NCBI RefSeq assembly: GCF_007558825.1
Contig: NZ_VLTK01000011.1
Location: 62,001-126,000, forward strand
Source of the DNA: Brevibacterium aurantiacum
GTDB taxonomy: Bacteria; Actinomycetota; Actinomycetes; Actinomycetales; Brevibacteriaceae
DNA: 64,000 nucleotides
Reading direction: 5' to 3'
The translations under genes and the position numbers were made by a program. Within the stretch, counting starts at the first letter, position 1. Each line of letters begins with the position of its first letter. This document shows positions 54,541-63,480 of this stretch, in pieces. The notes beneath the pieces are model-generated. The model did not search any database. It saw only the letters and a list, made by a program, of their open reading frames with translations, and was not told the DNA's origin.

Positions 54541-55673
54541 GCAATTCCCTCTTTCTCGATGGCGGATTCAGGAATCTGCCATCCCTTCGACAACAAACCG
54601 GTTTCAAGTTCCTGCTGGGTGGCCGGCACCACCGAGACATCGACGATTCCGAGCTTCTGGTCCGGTGCGTGGTCCATCCGGAAGTCCTCGACGTTGATGT
54701 TCAGGTCACCGATGTCCTTGAACAGTGTGGCCAGGGTTCCCGGGGTGTCGGGAATCAGGATCGTGACTACAGCATATTTGGTCGGAGCCTGTCCGTGCTT
54801 GCCTGGGATCCGATCGTAACCTTCGTTGCCCAAGGCAATGGCCTTGGCCAGCGCACCGGTCGCGCCCGGGCCCATCTCCAAGGCGGTGATGACCTCGTCG
54901 AGTTCGGTCCGCAGGTCCAACAGCACGGAGCGGACCTCCTCGGAGTTTCCGGCCAGGATCTGCGTCCACAGACGCGGATCGGAGGCGGCGATCCGCGTCA
55001 CGTCTCGCAGTCCCTGTCCTGCCAGTGCGACTTCCTCCAGCGGCGCATGCCGGAGCTGGGAGGCGACCAGTGAGGCGACGACCTGCGGCACGTGGGAGAC
55101 CTTCGCGACTGCGGCATCGTGGATGCGCGGATCGAGGTGGATGACCGAGGCGCCGGTGGCCTCCGCCATGGTCACGACCTCACCGAGGCGGTTGTGCGGT
55201 GTGTTCTCGTCCGAGCAGATCACCCATGGTCGAGCTGTGAACAGGTCCGACCGGGCAGCGATCGCTCCCGACTTCTCCCTGCCTGCCATCGGGTGGCACC
55301 CGATGTAGCGGTCGAGTTCGCTGCGTCCGACGAGTTCACGCACCGATTCGAGCAGGCTGGTCTTGACGCTTGCGACGTCCGTGACCGTGGCGTCCGGGTA
55401 TGTTTCCAGAGCCGTTGCGATGGTCTGGGCCGCGACATCGGGTGGGGTGGCGATGACGACGATCTGCGGATCCCCGCCATTGCCGCCTTCACTGCCACTA
55501 CCGCCATTGCAGTCATTGCCGCCATCGGCGAAGATCGTCCCTGCACCCAGATCGGCTGCCAGCTGCTGAGCAGTCGGTGAGGTGTCCTCGAGGCTGACCT
55601 GGTACTTCTGTGCGCTCAGCGCCAGTCCGAGGCTTGCACCCAGCAGACCCGTGCCGATGATGTGGATTCTCAC
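54537..55673 (-). CDS. tyrA: Prephenate dehydrogenase with ACT domain
   Basis: Converts prephenate to hydroxyphenylpyruvate for tyrosine. The 378 residues begin HIIGTGLLGASLGLALS (NAD(P) site), continue with CHPMAGREKSGAIAA, and end with an ACT-like region AVVTILIPDTPGTLATLFKD that probably senses tyrosine. A Gly/Asn/Ser-rich insert (about 20 residues near position 60) is unusual. The start is GTG in the GTGA overlap with rluB. Confidence 0.94.
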   Translation of the reverse strand: MRIHIIGTGLLGASLGLALSAQKYQVSLEDTSPTAQQLAADLGAGTIFADGGNDCNGGSGSEGGNGGDPQIVVIATPPDVAAQTIATALETYPDATVTDVASVKTSLLESVRELVGRSELDRYIGCHPMAGREKSGAIAARSDLFTARPWVICSDENTPHNRLGEVVTMAEATGASVIHLDPRIHDAAVAKVSHVPQVVASLVASQLRHAPLEEVALAGQGLRDVTRIAASDPRLWTQILAGNSEEVRSVLLDLRTELDEVITALEMGPGATGALAKAIALGNEGYDRIPGKHGQAPTKYAVVTILIPDTPGTLATLFKDIGDLNINVEDFRMDHAPDQKLGIVDVSVVPATQQELETGLLSKGWQIPESAIEKEGIA

Positions 55674-56539
55674 AACCCGACGGCCTCGAAGAGCTCGCCG
55701 ATCTCGTCTGAGCGCAGTGGGCGGATCTTGCCCTGTTTCTGTTCGTCCAAGGTGATCGGACCGAACTTGATCCGTACCAGACGCTCGACCGGGTTGCCGA
55801 CCTCTTTGAGCAGTCGACGCACGATCCGGTTGCGCCCCGAATGCAGAGTCAGTTCGACCACCGACTTGCCCGGCGTCGAGTCCACGAGTTTGAACCCATC
55901 GACCTTGACGAAGCCGTCCTCGAGGTCGATGCCGGCCTTGAGGCGGGAGCTGACGTCCTTGGCCAGCTGTCCCTTGACCTGAGCAAGGTAGGTCTTGGGA
56001 ATCTCGTAGCGAGGGTGAGCCAGTCGGTTGCTCAGCTCTCCGTCATTGGTCAGAAGGATGAGTCCTTCAGTCTCCGTGTCGAGGCGTCCGACGTGGAAGA
56101 GTCGCTCGACGTGGTTGTTGACGTAATCCGCCAAGCATGGTCGACCGTCCGGATCGCTCATCGTCGACACGACACCCGCCGGTTTATTCAGCACCAGGTA
56201 GACCTTCGCGGTCTGTGTCGAAATTCTCATTGTGTCCACGTATACGGACTGGGTCTCGGGGTCGATTCGGGTGCCCAGCTCGGTCACCATGGCACCATCG
56301 ACTTCGACCCGACCGTCGAGGATCAGCTGCTCACATGCACGACGTGAGCCCAAGCCCGCCTCGGCGAGGATCTTCTGGAGCCTCACACCCCCGCTGACAT
56401 GGGCATCCGACTTCTCGCCCGTGCCTGACTGCGAACGCTGGGAGCCCTTTGAAGAGGTGCTGGATCGCTGTTTTCGGGTCGGACGATTGTTGCGCCCGCC
56501 TGGCGCTCGGGGATCACGGTATGGACTCATAATCTCCAT
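55670..56539 (-). CDS. rluB: 23S rRNA pseudouridine synthase (RluB-type)
   Basis: S4 domain (VRLQKILAEAGLGSRRACEQ) then a RsuA-type catalytic domain with GRLDTETEGLILLTNDGELS (catalytic Asp) and SGRNRIVRRLLKEVGNPVER. The 289 residues start with a 50-residue basic tail. RluB is named on the actinobacterial scpB neighbourhood; RsuA-family subtype is inferred. An ATG three codons later (56530) is also possible. Confidence 0.92.
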   Translation of the reverse strand: MEIMSPYRDPRAPGGRNNRPTRKQRSSTSSKGSQRSQSGTGEKSDAHVSGGVRLQKILAEAGLGSRRACEQLILDGRVEVDGAMVTELGTRIDPETQSVYVDTMRISTQTAKVYLVLNKPAGVVSTMSDPDGRPCLADYVNNHVERLFHVGRLDTETEGLILLTNDGELSNRLAHPRYEIPKTYLAQVKGQLAKDVSSRLKAGIDLEDGFVKVDGFKLVDSTPGKSVVELTLHSGRNRIVRRLLKEVGNPVERLVRIKFGPITLDEQKQGKIRPLRSDEIGELFEAVGL

Positions 56540-56548
56540 TCTCTCAAA

Positions 56549-57181
56549 TCAATCGTCAACTCGTGACATCTCGTCGTCGAGATCGGCCATTTCATCCTCC
56601 ACAGAGGCCAGAACCTCGGAATTGTCGGCACCCAATTCGGCGACATCGGCGTCCTCGGGAAGGTAGGGAGCGATCTCCGGCAGGTCATCGATGCTGTTCA
56701 TCCCCAACGCGTCGAGGAACTGGTGCGTGGTGGTGTAGAGCAGCGCCGAGGTGGTCGCTTCCTTCCCCGCTTCGACGATGAGTCCGCGCAGGAGCAGAGT
56801 GCGAATGACACCGTCGACGCTGACCCCTCTGATGGCGGCGATGCGCGGACGCGATATCGGCTGCCGGTAGGCGATGACGGCGAGTGTCTCGAGCGCAGCC
56901 TGGGACAGTTTCGCACTCTGGCCAGAGGTGAGGAAGTCCTTGACGATCTCGTGATAGTCCCCGCGGGAGAAGATCCTGAAGCCCCCGGCGACCAAGCGGA
57001 TCTCGAATCCGCGCTGCCGTCCGCCGTCTCTGCCGTCGTAGTCGGCCTTGAGCTCGGCAATGGCATCCGTGATCGTGTCCTCGTCGAGTCCGAGGGCAGT
57101 GGCCAGCTCATTCGCCGAGACTGCGGAGTCGCTGATCATGAGAACCGCTTCGATCCCGGCCAGAACTTCGTCGTCGATCAT
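56549..57181 (-). CDS. scpB: Segregation and condensation protein B
   Basis: Winged-helix subunit of the SMC-ScpAB condensin (210 residues): VLMISDSAVSANELATALGL and SQAALETLAVIAYRQPISRP, then RGVSVDGVIRTLLLRGLIVE. The acidic C-terminus is variable. Shares ATGA with scpA; nine bases separate it from rluB. Confidence 0.95.
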   Translation of the reverse strand: MIDDEVLAGIEAVLMISDSAVSANELATALGLDEDTITDAIAELKADYDGRDGGRQRGFEIRLVAGGFRIFSRGDYHEIVKDFLTSGQSAKLSQAALETLAVIAYRQPISRPRIAAIRGVSVDGVIRTLLLRGLIVEAGKEATTSALLYTTTHQFLDALGMNSIDDLPEIAPYLPEDADVAELGADNSEVLASVEDEMADLDDEMSRVDD

Positions 57182-58095
57182 GCAGATCCCTCTTCGTCAT
57201 CGTGTGCACCGTCCGGTTCGCCGTCGATGCCTTCAGCGTCCGCGCTGGGGACTCCTTGGACGTTCTCGACGTCGAATTCCGCATCGCCGTCCCACTCCCC
57301 CTCGGTGCGCAGGTCCACCCCATCGTCGGTGGACTCGGTGCGGGAGATGAACAGCGGTCCGAGCGGCTCCTCTTGGGCGAAGTCACAGAGGCCGACCTTG
57401 AACAGCTCCAGCAGTGCCAGAAACCGGGCCACGACGACCAAGGTGTTCTCGGACGTGTCGAGGAGTCTCTGGAAGTCGAGGTCCCCGGACCGCAGCAGGC
57501 TGAGGATGTGGCCGCGCTGCTCAGAGACGCTGACGAGGGGCAGGTGGATGTGGTCGACGGCGACGCTCGGCGGCGTGTGATCGCGCTGGAGCACAGTCGC
57601 ATAGAGTCCGGCCAGCTCACCTGGGCCGATATGGATCTCCAGCGGGGGCAGCACGTCCTGGAACTCGGGCTCGAGTCCAACGCTGCGGGGCGCCCTGATC
57701 GATCCCGCAGCCATGGCATCGGCGAAGAATCTGCTCACGGATTTATAGGCCCGGTACTGCAGCAGGCGGGCGAAGAGAAGATCGCGGGCCTCGAGCAGTT
57801 CGAGGTCGAGTTCCTCTTCGCCGTCCTCGTTCGGCAGCAGACGTGCCGTCTTGAGGTCGAGGAGAGTCGCAGCCACCAGCAGGAACTGGGAGATCTCGGC
57901 GAGGCTGGAACCGGCTTTGGCACCTGCTCGTTGACTCAGACCGGTCGTGTAGGCGATGAACTCATCGGTCACCTCGGCGAGGGCGATCTCCGTGACGTCG
58001 AGACGACGTTTGGAGATCAGGCCCAGGAGCAGGTCGAAAGGACCGGAGAAGTTCTCCAGCTCAACCTGGAACCCTTCGTGTACGGTCTCGCTCAG
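57178..58095 (-). CDS. scpA: Segregation and condensation protein A, probable CTG start
   Basis: Kleisin of the SMC-ScpAB condensin. The frame from GTG 57972 gives only 264 residues and misses the conserved N-terminus. Reading upstream in frame gives FQVELENFSGPFDLLLGLIS and KRRLDVTEIALAEVTDEF, which is the family N-terminus that binds SMC. No ATG, GTG or TTG exists upstream of it in that frame. A CTG at 58095 lies in CTGA, where TGA is the parA stop, with GGAGG six bases upstream, matching the ATGA overlaps of its neighbours. I therefore start at CTG (305 residues, normal length). The remainder has RLLPNEDGEEELDLELLEAR and a C-terminal winged helix. Confidence 0.85.
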   Translation of the reverse strand: MSETVHEGFQVELENFSGPFDLLLGLISKRRLDVTEIALAEVTDEFIAYTTGLSQRAGAKAGSSLAEISQFLLVAATLLDLKTARLLPNEDGEEELDLELLEARDLLFARLLQYRAYKSVSRFFADAMAAGSIRAPRSVGLEPEFQDVLPPLEIHIGPGELAGLYATVLQRDHTPPSVAVDHIHLPLVSVSEQRGHILSLLRSGDLDFQRLLDTSENTLVVVARFLALLELFKVGLCDFAQEEPLGPLFISRTESTDDGVDLRTEGEWDGDAEFDVENVQGVPSADAEGIDGEPDGAHDDEEGSA

Positions 58096-58961
58096 GGTGC
58101 GCCTCCACGGGCGATGAGCTCCCTGGCAAGGCGACGGTAGGCCTCGGAGCCTGCATGCTTGGGGGCGAAGCTCGTGATCGGTTCGGCAGCGACCGAGGCG
58201 TCCGGGAACTTCACGGTGCGGTTGATGACCGTATCGAAGACCTTGTCGTCGAAGGCCTCTGTCACGCGCGACATGACCTCCTTCGAGTGGAGGGTTCGCG
58301 AGTCGAACATCGTGGCCAGGATCCCGTCGACGACGAGGGAGGGATTGAGGCGGTCCTGGATCTTCTCGATGGTCTCCACCAGCAGTGCGACGCCGCGGAG
58401 GGCGAAGAACTCGGTCTCGAGCGGAATGATGACACCGTGCGCCGCCGTCAGAGCGTTGACGGTCAGCAGACCCAGGGAGGGCTGGCAGTCGATGAGGATG
58501 ACATCGTATTCGTCGGTGACCTTTGACAGCACTCGTGAGAGGATCTGCTCACGGGCGACCTCGCCCACGAGCTGGACTTCGGCGGCGGAGAGATCGATGT
58601 TGGCCGGGAGGATGTCGATGTTCTCGAAGTCAGTGCTGACGATGACCTCGTGCGGATCCATCCGCGAATTCATCAGCAGGTTGTAGATGCTGATTTCCAG
58701 GTCGTAGGGGTTGACGCCCAGACCGACGGACAAAGCCCCCTGAGGGTCGAAGTCGACAAGGAGCATCTTGCGCCCGTAGGCGGCCAGAGAGGCGCCGAGG
58801 TTGATCGACGAGGTCGTCTTGCCGACGCCGCCCTTCTGGTTGACCATCGCGATGATGCGGGCAGGCCCATGAGTGTCCAGCGGTGCTGGCTCGTCGAAGT
58901 CCTGCTGCTCAGGGTCAGTGGATTTCGACTTGGGAATATCCAGTGCCTGTTGCGTATTCAT
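58092..58961 (-). CDS. parA: ParA/Soj-family chromosome-partitioning ATPase
   Basis: Deviant Walker ATPase (289 residues from ATG 58961; GTG 58976 adds five): IAMVNQKGGVGKTTSSINLG, LLVDFDPQGALSVGLG and VILIDCQPSLGLLTVNA. Located before scpA and scpB, as in many actinobacteria; it is not accompanied by a parB here, so it may be the Soj-like scp-linked paralogue rather than the oriC ParA. Confidence 0.93.
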   Translation of the reverse strand: MNTQQALDIPKSKSTDPEQQDFDEPAPLDTHGPARIIAMVNQKGGVGKTTSSINLGASLAAYGRKMLLVDFDPQGALSVGLGVNPYDLEISIYNLLMNSRMDPHEVIVSTDFENIDILPANIDLSAAEVQLVGEVAREQILSRVLSKVTDEYDVILIDCQPSLGLLTVNALTAAHGVIIPLETEFFALRGVALLVETIEKIQDRLNPSLVVDGILATMFDSRTLHSKEVMSRVTEAFDDKVFDTVINRTVKFPDASVAAEPITSFAPKHAGSEAYRRLARELIARGGAP

Positions 58962-59000
58962 CACCCGGATGGCCACCTTTCGTTGCTCTCTGCCCCAACC

Positions 59001-59948
59001 CTACCGCGCCCGGGGGTGAGAGGTCGCGTACACTTCCCGCAATGTTTCCTCTGACACCTTGGTATAGATCTGCGTGGTCGTGACTGACGCGTGTCCCAGC
59101 AGTTCCTGGACGACGCGAATATCGGCCCCGCCCTCCAGCAGGTGTGTCGCGAACGAGTGCCGGAACGTATGCGGAGAGACTTCTGCTTCCAGCCCTGCGA
59201 GTTCACCTGCATCCTTGACGATCTGCCACGCGGTCTGACGCGACAGGCGAGTCCCCCGCGCATTGAGGAACAGGGCACCGGCCGGTGCTGATGATCTGGC
59301 CTTCGCTGCCATGCTCGGTCGGATCCGCGACACCCAGGCACCAAGTGCTGTGGAAGCATGGGAGCCGAAGGGCACGATCCGCTCCTTCCCGCCTTTTCCG
59401 TAGAGGCGTACGAGGCTGGTCTCGAGATCGACGTCGTCGAGGTCGACCCCGACAGCCTCGGAGATCCGTGCCCCCGTTGCGTAGAGCAGCTCCAGAAGGG
59501 CGGCCGCTCTGACCTGCGCGGGCTCCTCGCCGCCTGTTGTGGCCAGCATCGCTTCGACATCGTCCAGAGACAGCGCCTTGGGCAGGCGCAGCCCCTCCTG
59601 TGGAGGGCTGACCTCTGATGCGGGATCCGTGGCCGCCAATCCCTCACCGAGGGCGAATCCGTGGAAACGACGCACCGCAACGAGTGCTCTCGCACGAGTT
59701 CGTGGAGCCAGGTTCTCATCGAGCAGATGCAGAGCGAAGGCTTCGACGTGGGTGCGTGCGACCTCGCCGAGGCGACCGATCCCCTGCCCGTTCAGCCAGG
59801 TGCCGTACCTGGCCAGGTCACGGGCGTAGGCATCGATGGAGTTCCGCGAGAGCCCACGCTCGAACCGCAGTGAGTTCAGGTACGTTTCGAAGGCGCGGGA
59901 CAGCGACTGCGGTAGCTCCGGGAGCAGTTCGGCACCGTGCCGGGCCAT
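59001..59948 (-). CDS. xerD: Site-specific tyrosine recombinase XerD
   Basis: Chromosome-dimer-resolving recombinase (315 residues). An N-terminal SAM-like core-binding domain (LRFERGLSRNSIDAYARDLA), then the catalytic domain with Arg in YATGARISEAVGVDLDD, HTFRHSFATHLLEGGADI, LGHASVTTTQIYTKVS with the Tyr nucleophile. Location beside parA-scpAB is the usual actinobacterial context, so this is housekeeping, not phage. Confidence 0.94.
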   Translation of the reverse strand: MARHGAELLPELPQSLSRAFETYLNSLRFERGLSRNSIDAYARDLARYGTWLNGQGIGRLGEVARTHVEAFALHLLDENLAPRTRARALVAVRRFHGFALGEGLAATDPASEVSPPQEGLRLPKALSLDDVEAMLATTGGEEPAQVRAAALLELLYATGARISEAVGVDLDDVDLETSLVRLYGKGGKERIVPFGSHASTALGAWVSRIRPSMAAKARSSAPAGALFLNARGTRLSRQTAWQIVKDAGELAGLEAEVSPHTFRHSFATHLLEGGADIRVVQELLGHASVTTTQIYTKVSEETLREVYATSHPRAR

Positions 59949-59958
59949 GGGTCAGACC

Positions 59959-60606
59959 TCAGGCTCGCGGTCGGCCATCAATGAGACGGCGGGGCGCATC
60001 GACGCCGCGGGTTCTGATGGGCTCCCCGGCGGCTTCGGCACGCAGGATGCGGTCCACCTGCAGGATCGCCAGCTGCGCGATCGAGTTCGTGATCTCTCCC
60101 GCGCCCACTGCGTCGAGAGCCTCGTCGAGGTTGGCCCAACGGAATCTGAAGCCGGCTTCCTCTTCGCTGCGTTCGTGCCGGTCCTCATCGGCGATGAGCT
60201 CGAGGTCCCTGGCCAGGTAGAGGCGAATCGATTCGCTGCTGCCGCCTGGTGTCAGGCAGGAGTCGGTGAGGACTTCCCAGCGTCCGGCCCGCAGATCGGC
60301 TTCTTCTGCCAGTTCTCGCTTCGCAGCGGCGAAGGGATCTTCGCCGGGGATATCGAGGAGACCGGCGGGGACTTCCCAGAGCCTGGCCCGGACGGGATGG
60401 CGGTACTGCTGGATGAGCAGGATCCGCTCCTGCTCATCCACGCACGCAATGGCTACAGCACCCGTGTGAGCCATCATGTCGCGGACCAGCCCAGATGCTT
60501 CGGGCAAGTCGAAGGTCTCTCGCCGGATGTTCCACACCGCTCCGTGGTAGACCACGTCGGATTCAGTGATGGTCGGCGTATAGGCCTCGTCGCGCAGATC
60601 GCTCAT
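59959..60606 (-). CDS. NUDIX hydrolase (ADP-ribose pyrophosphatase type)
   Basis: Hydrolase of 215 residues with the Nudix helix GLLDIPGEDPFAAAKRELAE followed by EADL, and upstream VRARLWEVPAG and LIQQYRHPVR as in ADP-ribose pyrophosphatases. It lies between pyrG and xerD, its normal actinobacterial place. Confidence 0.92.
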   Translation of the reverse strand: MSDLRDEAYTPTITESDVVYHGAVWNIRRETFDLPEASGLVRDMMAHTGAVAIACVDEQERILLIQQYRHPVRARLWEVPAGLLDIPGEDPFAAAKRELAEEADLRAGRWEVLTDSCLTPGGSSESIRLYLARDLELIADEDRHERSEEEAGFRFRWANLDEALDAVGAGEITNSIAQLAILQVDRILRAEAAGEPIRTRGVDAPRRLIDGRPRA

Positions 60607-60619
60607 TCGGGGGTCCTGC

Positions 60620-62314
60620 CTACTTTTTGGACTTCAGTGCCGCTGCCACGAGCCCTGCGAACAGCGGATGCGGCTTAGTCGGGCGTGACTTGAGCTCGGG
60701 GTGAGCCTGCGTCGCCACGTAGTAGGGGTGCTCAGATTCCGGCAGCTCGACGAATTCCACGAGTTCCCCGCTGGGCGAGGTGCCCGAGAAGTGAAGACCG
60801 GCCGTGGCCAGCTGATCACGGTAGGTGTTGTTGACCTCGTAGCGGTGACGGTGGCGTTCGGTGATGAGCGTCGAATCGTAGACTCCGGCGACGACGCTTC
60901 CTTCGTCGAGCTTCGCCTCGTAGGTGCCCAAGCGCATGGTTCCGCCCAAGTCGCCTTCGCCTTCGACGATGGAGAGCTGTTCGGCCATCGTGGCGATGAC
61001 GGGGACCTGCGTATCGGGATCGAATTCGGAGGACGATGCATCGTCGATGCCGGCCACGTTCCGGGCATACTCGATGACCATGCACTGCAGGCCCAGGCAC
61101 AGGCCCAGGGTCGGAATCCCGCTCGTCCGGGCGTATTTGAGTGCGCCGAGCTTGCCGTCGATGCCGCGGATGCCGAAGCCGCCGGGTACGCAGATCGCGT
61201 CCAGACCGGACAGACGCTCATGAGCGCCTTCCTCTGTGTCGCAGTCATCGGAGGCGATCCATTCGACCTTGACCTTGGCGTTGTTGGCGAATCCACCGGC
61301 GCGCAATGCCTCGGTGACCGACAGATAGGCGTCCGGGAGGTCGATGTACTTGCCGACGATGCCGACGCGCACGGTGTGCTCGGGGTTGTGGACGCGCTCG
61401 AGAACCCAGTCCCACTTCGTCCAGTCGACATCTCGGAAGGGAAGGTTGAGGCGACGGATCACGTAGACGTCGAGGCCTCCGTCGTGGAGGACCTTCGGAA
61501 TGTCGTAGATGCTCGGTGCGTCCACGCAGGACACGACGGCGTCGGACTCCACGTCGCAGGAGGAGGCGATCTTCGTGCGGATCGAGTCTGGAAGCTCCCT
61601 GTCGGAGCGCAGCACGATCGCGTCGGGCTGGATGCCGATCGAGCGCAGTGCCGCGACAGAGTGCTGAGTCGGCTTCGTCTTCAGTTCGCCGGAGGGTCCG
61701 AGGTACGGAACCAGGGACACGTGGATGAAGAACACGTTGTCGCGGCCGATGTCGTGTCGAACCTGTCGTGCGGCCTCGAGGAACGGCTGGGATTCGATGT
61801 CACCGACGGTTCCGCCGATCTCGGTGATGATGACATCGGGACGTTCGTCGATGGGCCGTTCGGCCTGGGCCCGCATCCGCGACTTGATCTCGTCGGTGAT
61901 GTGCGGGATGACCTGAACGGTGTCGCCGAGGTAGGCCCCGCGACGCTCCTTGGCGATGACCGAGGAGTAGACCTGTCCGGTCGTCACGTTGGCTGCGCCG
62001 TCGAGATCGACGTCGAGGAAACGTTCGTAATGGCCGATGTCGAGGTCGGTCTCAGCACCATCTTCGGTGACGAAGACTTCGCCGTGCTGGAAGGGATTCA
62101 TTGTTCCGGGATCCACATTGAGGTAGGGATCCAGCTTCTGCATTGCTACCGAGAGTCCGCGCTGAGTGAGCAGGTGGCCGAGGCTCGAAGCCGTCAGTCC
62201 CTTGCCCAACGAAGAGGCAACGCCTCCCGTGACGAAGATGTGCTTTGCCGTATTTGTGCCGCCTGGGCCAGTTCGATTCACCACGGGATTTGATCCTATC
62301 AAAGTTGGGCTCAC
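60620..62314 (-). CDS. pyrG: CTP synthase
   Basis: Makes CTP from UTP, ATP and glutamine. The 564 residues have the synthetase domain ([40 protein letters not shown]) and the glutaminase domain with [16 protein letters not shown] (Cys) and a C-terminal His-Pro-Glu. Start is GTG in GTGA overlap with the upstream glycosyltransferase. Confidence 0.96.
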   Translation of the reverse strand: MSPTLIGSNPVVNRTGPGGTNTAKHIFVTGGVASSLGKGLTASSLGHLLTQRGLSVAMQKLDPYLNVDPGTMNPFQHGEVFVTEDGAETDLDIGHYERFLDVDLDGAANVTTGQVYSSVIAKERRGAYLGDTVQVIPHITDEIKSRMRAQAERPIDERPDVIITEIGGTVGDIESQPFLEAARQVRHDIGRDNVFFIHVSLVPYLGPSGELKTKPTQHSVAALRSIGIQPDAIVLRSDRELPDSIRTKIASSCDVESDAVVSCVDAPSIYDIPKVLHDGGLDVYVIRRLNLPFRDVDWTKWDWVLERVHNPEHTVRVGIVGKYIDLPDAYLSVTEALRAGGFANNAKVKVEWIASDDCDTEEGAHERLSGLDAICVPGGFGIRGIDGKLGALKYARTSGIPTLGLCLGLQCMVIEYARNVAGIDDASSSEFDPDTQVPVIATMAEQLSIVEGEGDLGGTMRLGTYEAKLDEGSVVAGVYDSTLITERHRHRYEVNNTYRDQLATAGLHFSGTSPSGELVEFVELPESEHPYYVATQAHPELKSRPTKPHPLFAGLVAAALKSKK

Positions 62315-63447
62315 GAATCCGACGATTCGGCGACTTCGGCGTAGAGGTCAAGCAGCGTCGCAGAGATCGCGGCCCCGTTGTTCACGTCAATCACGCGCTT
62401 CTTCGCGGCCACAGCCTGCGTTCCGCGTCCGGCAGGGTCGTCGAGAAGATGATTGATCTCACTCAGAAGCGCGTCGGTGTCGTCGGCTGCGACGGCTTTG
62501 GCCGCAGCGCCCCAGATGCCGGCACGTCGCGGGTTGCCGATGAAGACCGCCGGCTTCGACAGCTGCATGAGGTCCTCATGGCTGAGTCCCGTCATGGTCT
62601 CGCTGGCGATGACGACGTCCGCGGCAGCTGCGACGTCGACGAGGTCATCGGCTGGGGCGACGATGACGCCGCGGTCGGCGAAGGCGGACTCAATCGTGGA
62701 CCGGTCCTTGCCCGTGCCGGTGAGGACCGTGACGACGGGACGTCCCGGCCGTTTCGTGTTGATCTGGTCTGCCGCATCGAGGACCGTGGCCAGAGCAGTG
62801 TGGTCGCGCAGGGCAATGGGGCTGGCGACCATCCACGTGCCCTCTTCGACGCCGAGTTCCCGGCGCACCTGTGCGCGCGGTGTCCTGACGGTGAGGTCGA
62901 CGTCGATGTCCGGGTGAACGAGTTCGGCGCGTTCGACGATCGGGACCTTGCCCCCGAAGTAGTCGACGACCGGTTCGGTGGTGCCCAGGAGCGCGGTTGC
63001 GGTGCGGCCCACGATCTCCGCGCCGGTCTTCTCGATCACGCCGGCTGCGTCGAAGGACTCGATCGTCGCGACGACCTTCGGGTGCAGTCGGGCGGGGAGA
63101 CCGGTGAAGGCGAGACCGGCGAGCGTCGCAGCATGCAGGCCGTGAGCGTGGACGATGTCCACGTGCTGGTAGTACTTGTGCAGAGTGAACGCAGTATTGG
63201 GATCTGCCAAGGTGAAGCGTCGTCGGGCTGCCAGCTCGATCTCGCGGAAGTTGTCCGCCAGCTCTTCGGGGACTCCGAATGTGCCCAGCAGCGAACGGTG
63301 GGCAGCGACCGCTACCTTGAAGCCGGCGCGCAGATGCCCGAGCACTGCGAGTTTCGCGACTTCGACGACGGGACCCGTGGTTTCGGCGAGTACATGCAGA
63401 ATCCTCGTGTCTGCGCTGAGTGGGTGGACCTCGCCGGATTCGCTCAT
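62311..63447 (-). CDS. Glycosyltransferase, GT4-like
   Basis: GT-B type glycosyltransferase (378 residues). N-terminal acceptor half with [20 protein letters not shown] and [21 protein letters not shown]-terminal nucleotide-sugar half with [20 protein letters not shown], ending with [20 protein letters not shown], weaker than the usual E-x7-E motif. It pairs with the partial glycosyltransferase that lies upstream. Acceptor is unknown. Confidence 0.8.
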   Translation of the reverse strand: MSESGEVHPLSADTRILHVLAETTGPVVEVAKLAVLGHLRAGFKVAVAAHRSLLGTFGVPEELADNFREIELAARRRFTLADPNTAFTLHKYYQHVDIVHAHGLHAATLAGLAFTGLPARLHPKVVATIESFDAAGVIEKTGAEIVGRTATALLGTTEPVVDYFGGKVPIVERAELVHPDIDVDLTVRTPRAQVRRELGVEEGTWMVASPIALRDHTALATVLDAADQINTKRPGRPVVTVLTGTGKDRSTIESAFADRGVIVAPADDLVDVAAAADVVIASETMTGLSHEDLMQLSKPAVFIGNPRRAGIWGAAAKAVAADDTDALLSEINHLLDDPAGRGTQAVAAKKRVIDVNNGAAISATLLDLYAEVAESSDS

Positions 63448-63480
63448 TTCCTCATCCTTTTCATTAGTTCGACGCTGCTT

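Noticed and set aside
59001..59948. Phage integrase
   Set aside because: The protein is a normal XerD in its usual parA-scpAB-pyrG setting, with no att-like duplication or phage genes.
60701..62293. 530-residue plus-strand ORF opposite pyrG
   Set aside because: The complementary strand codes for a perfect CTP synthase; long antisense ORFs are common in G+C-rich genomes.
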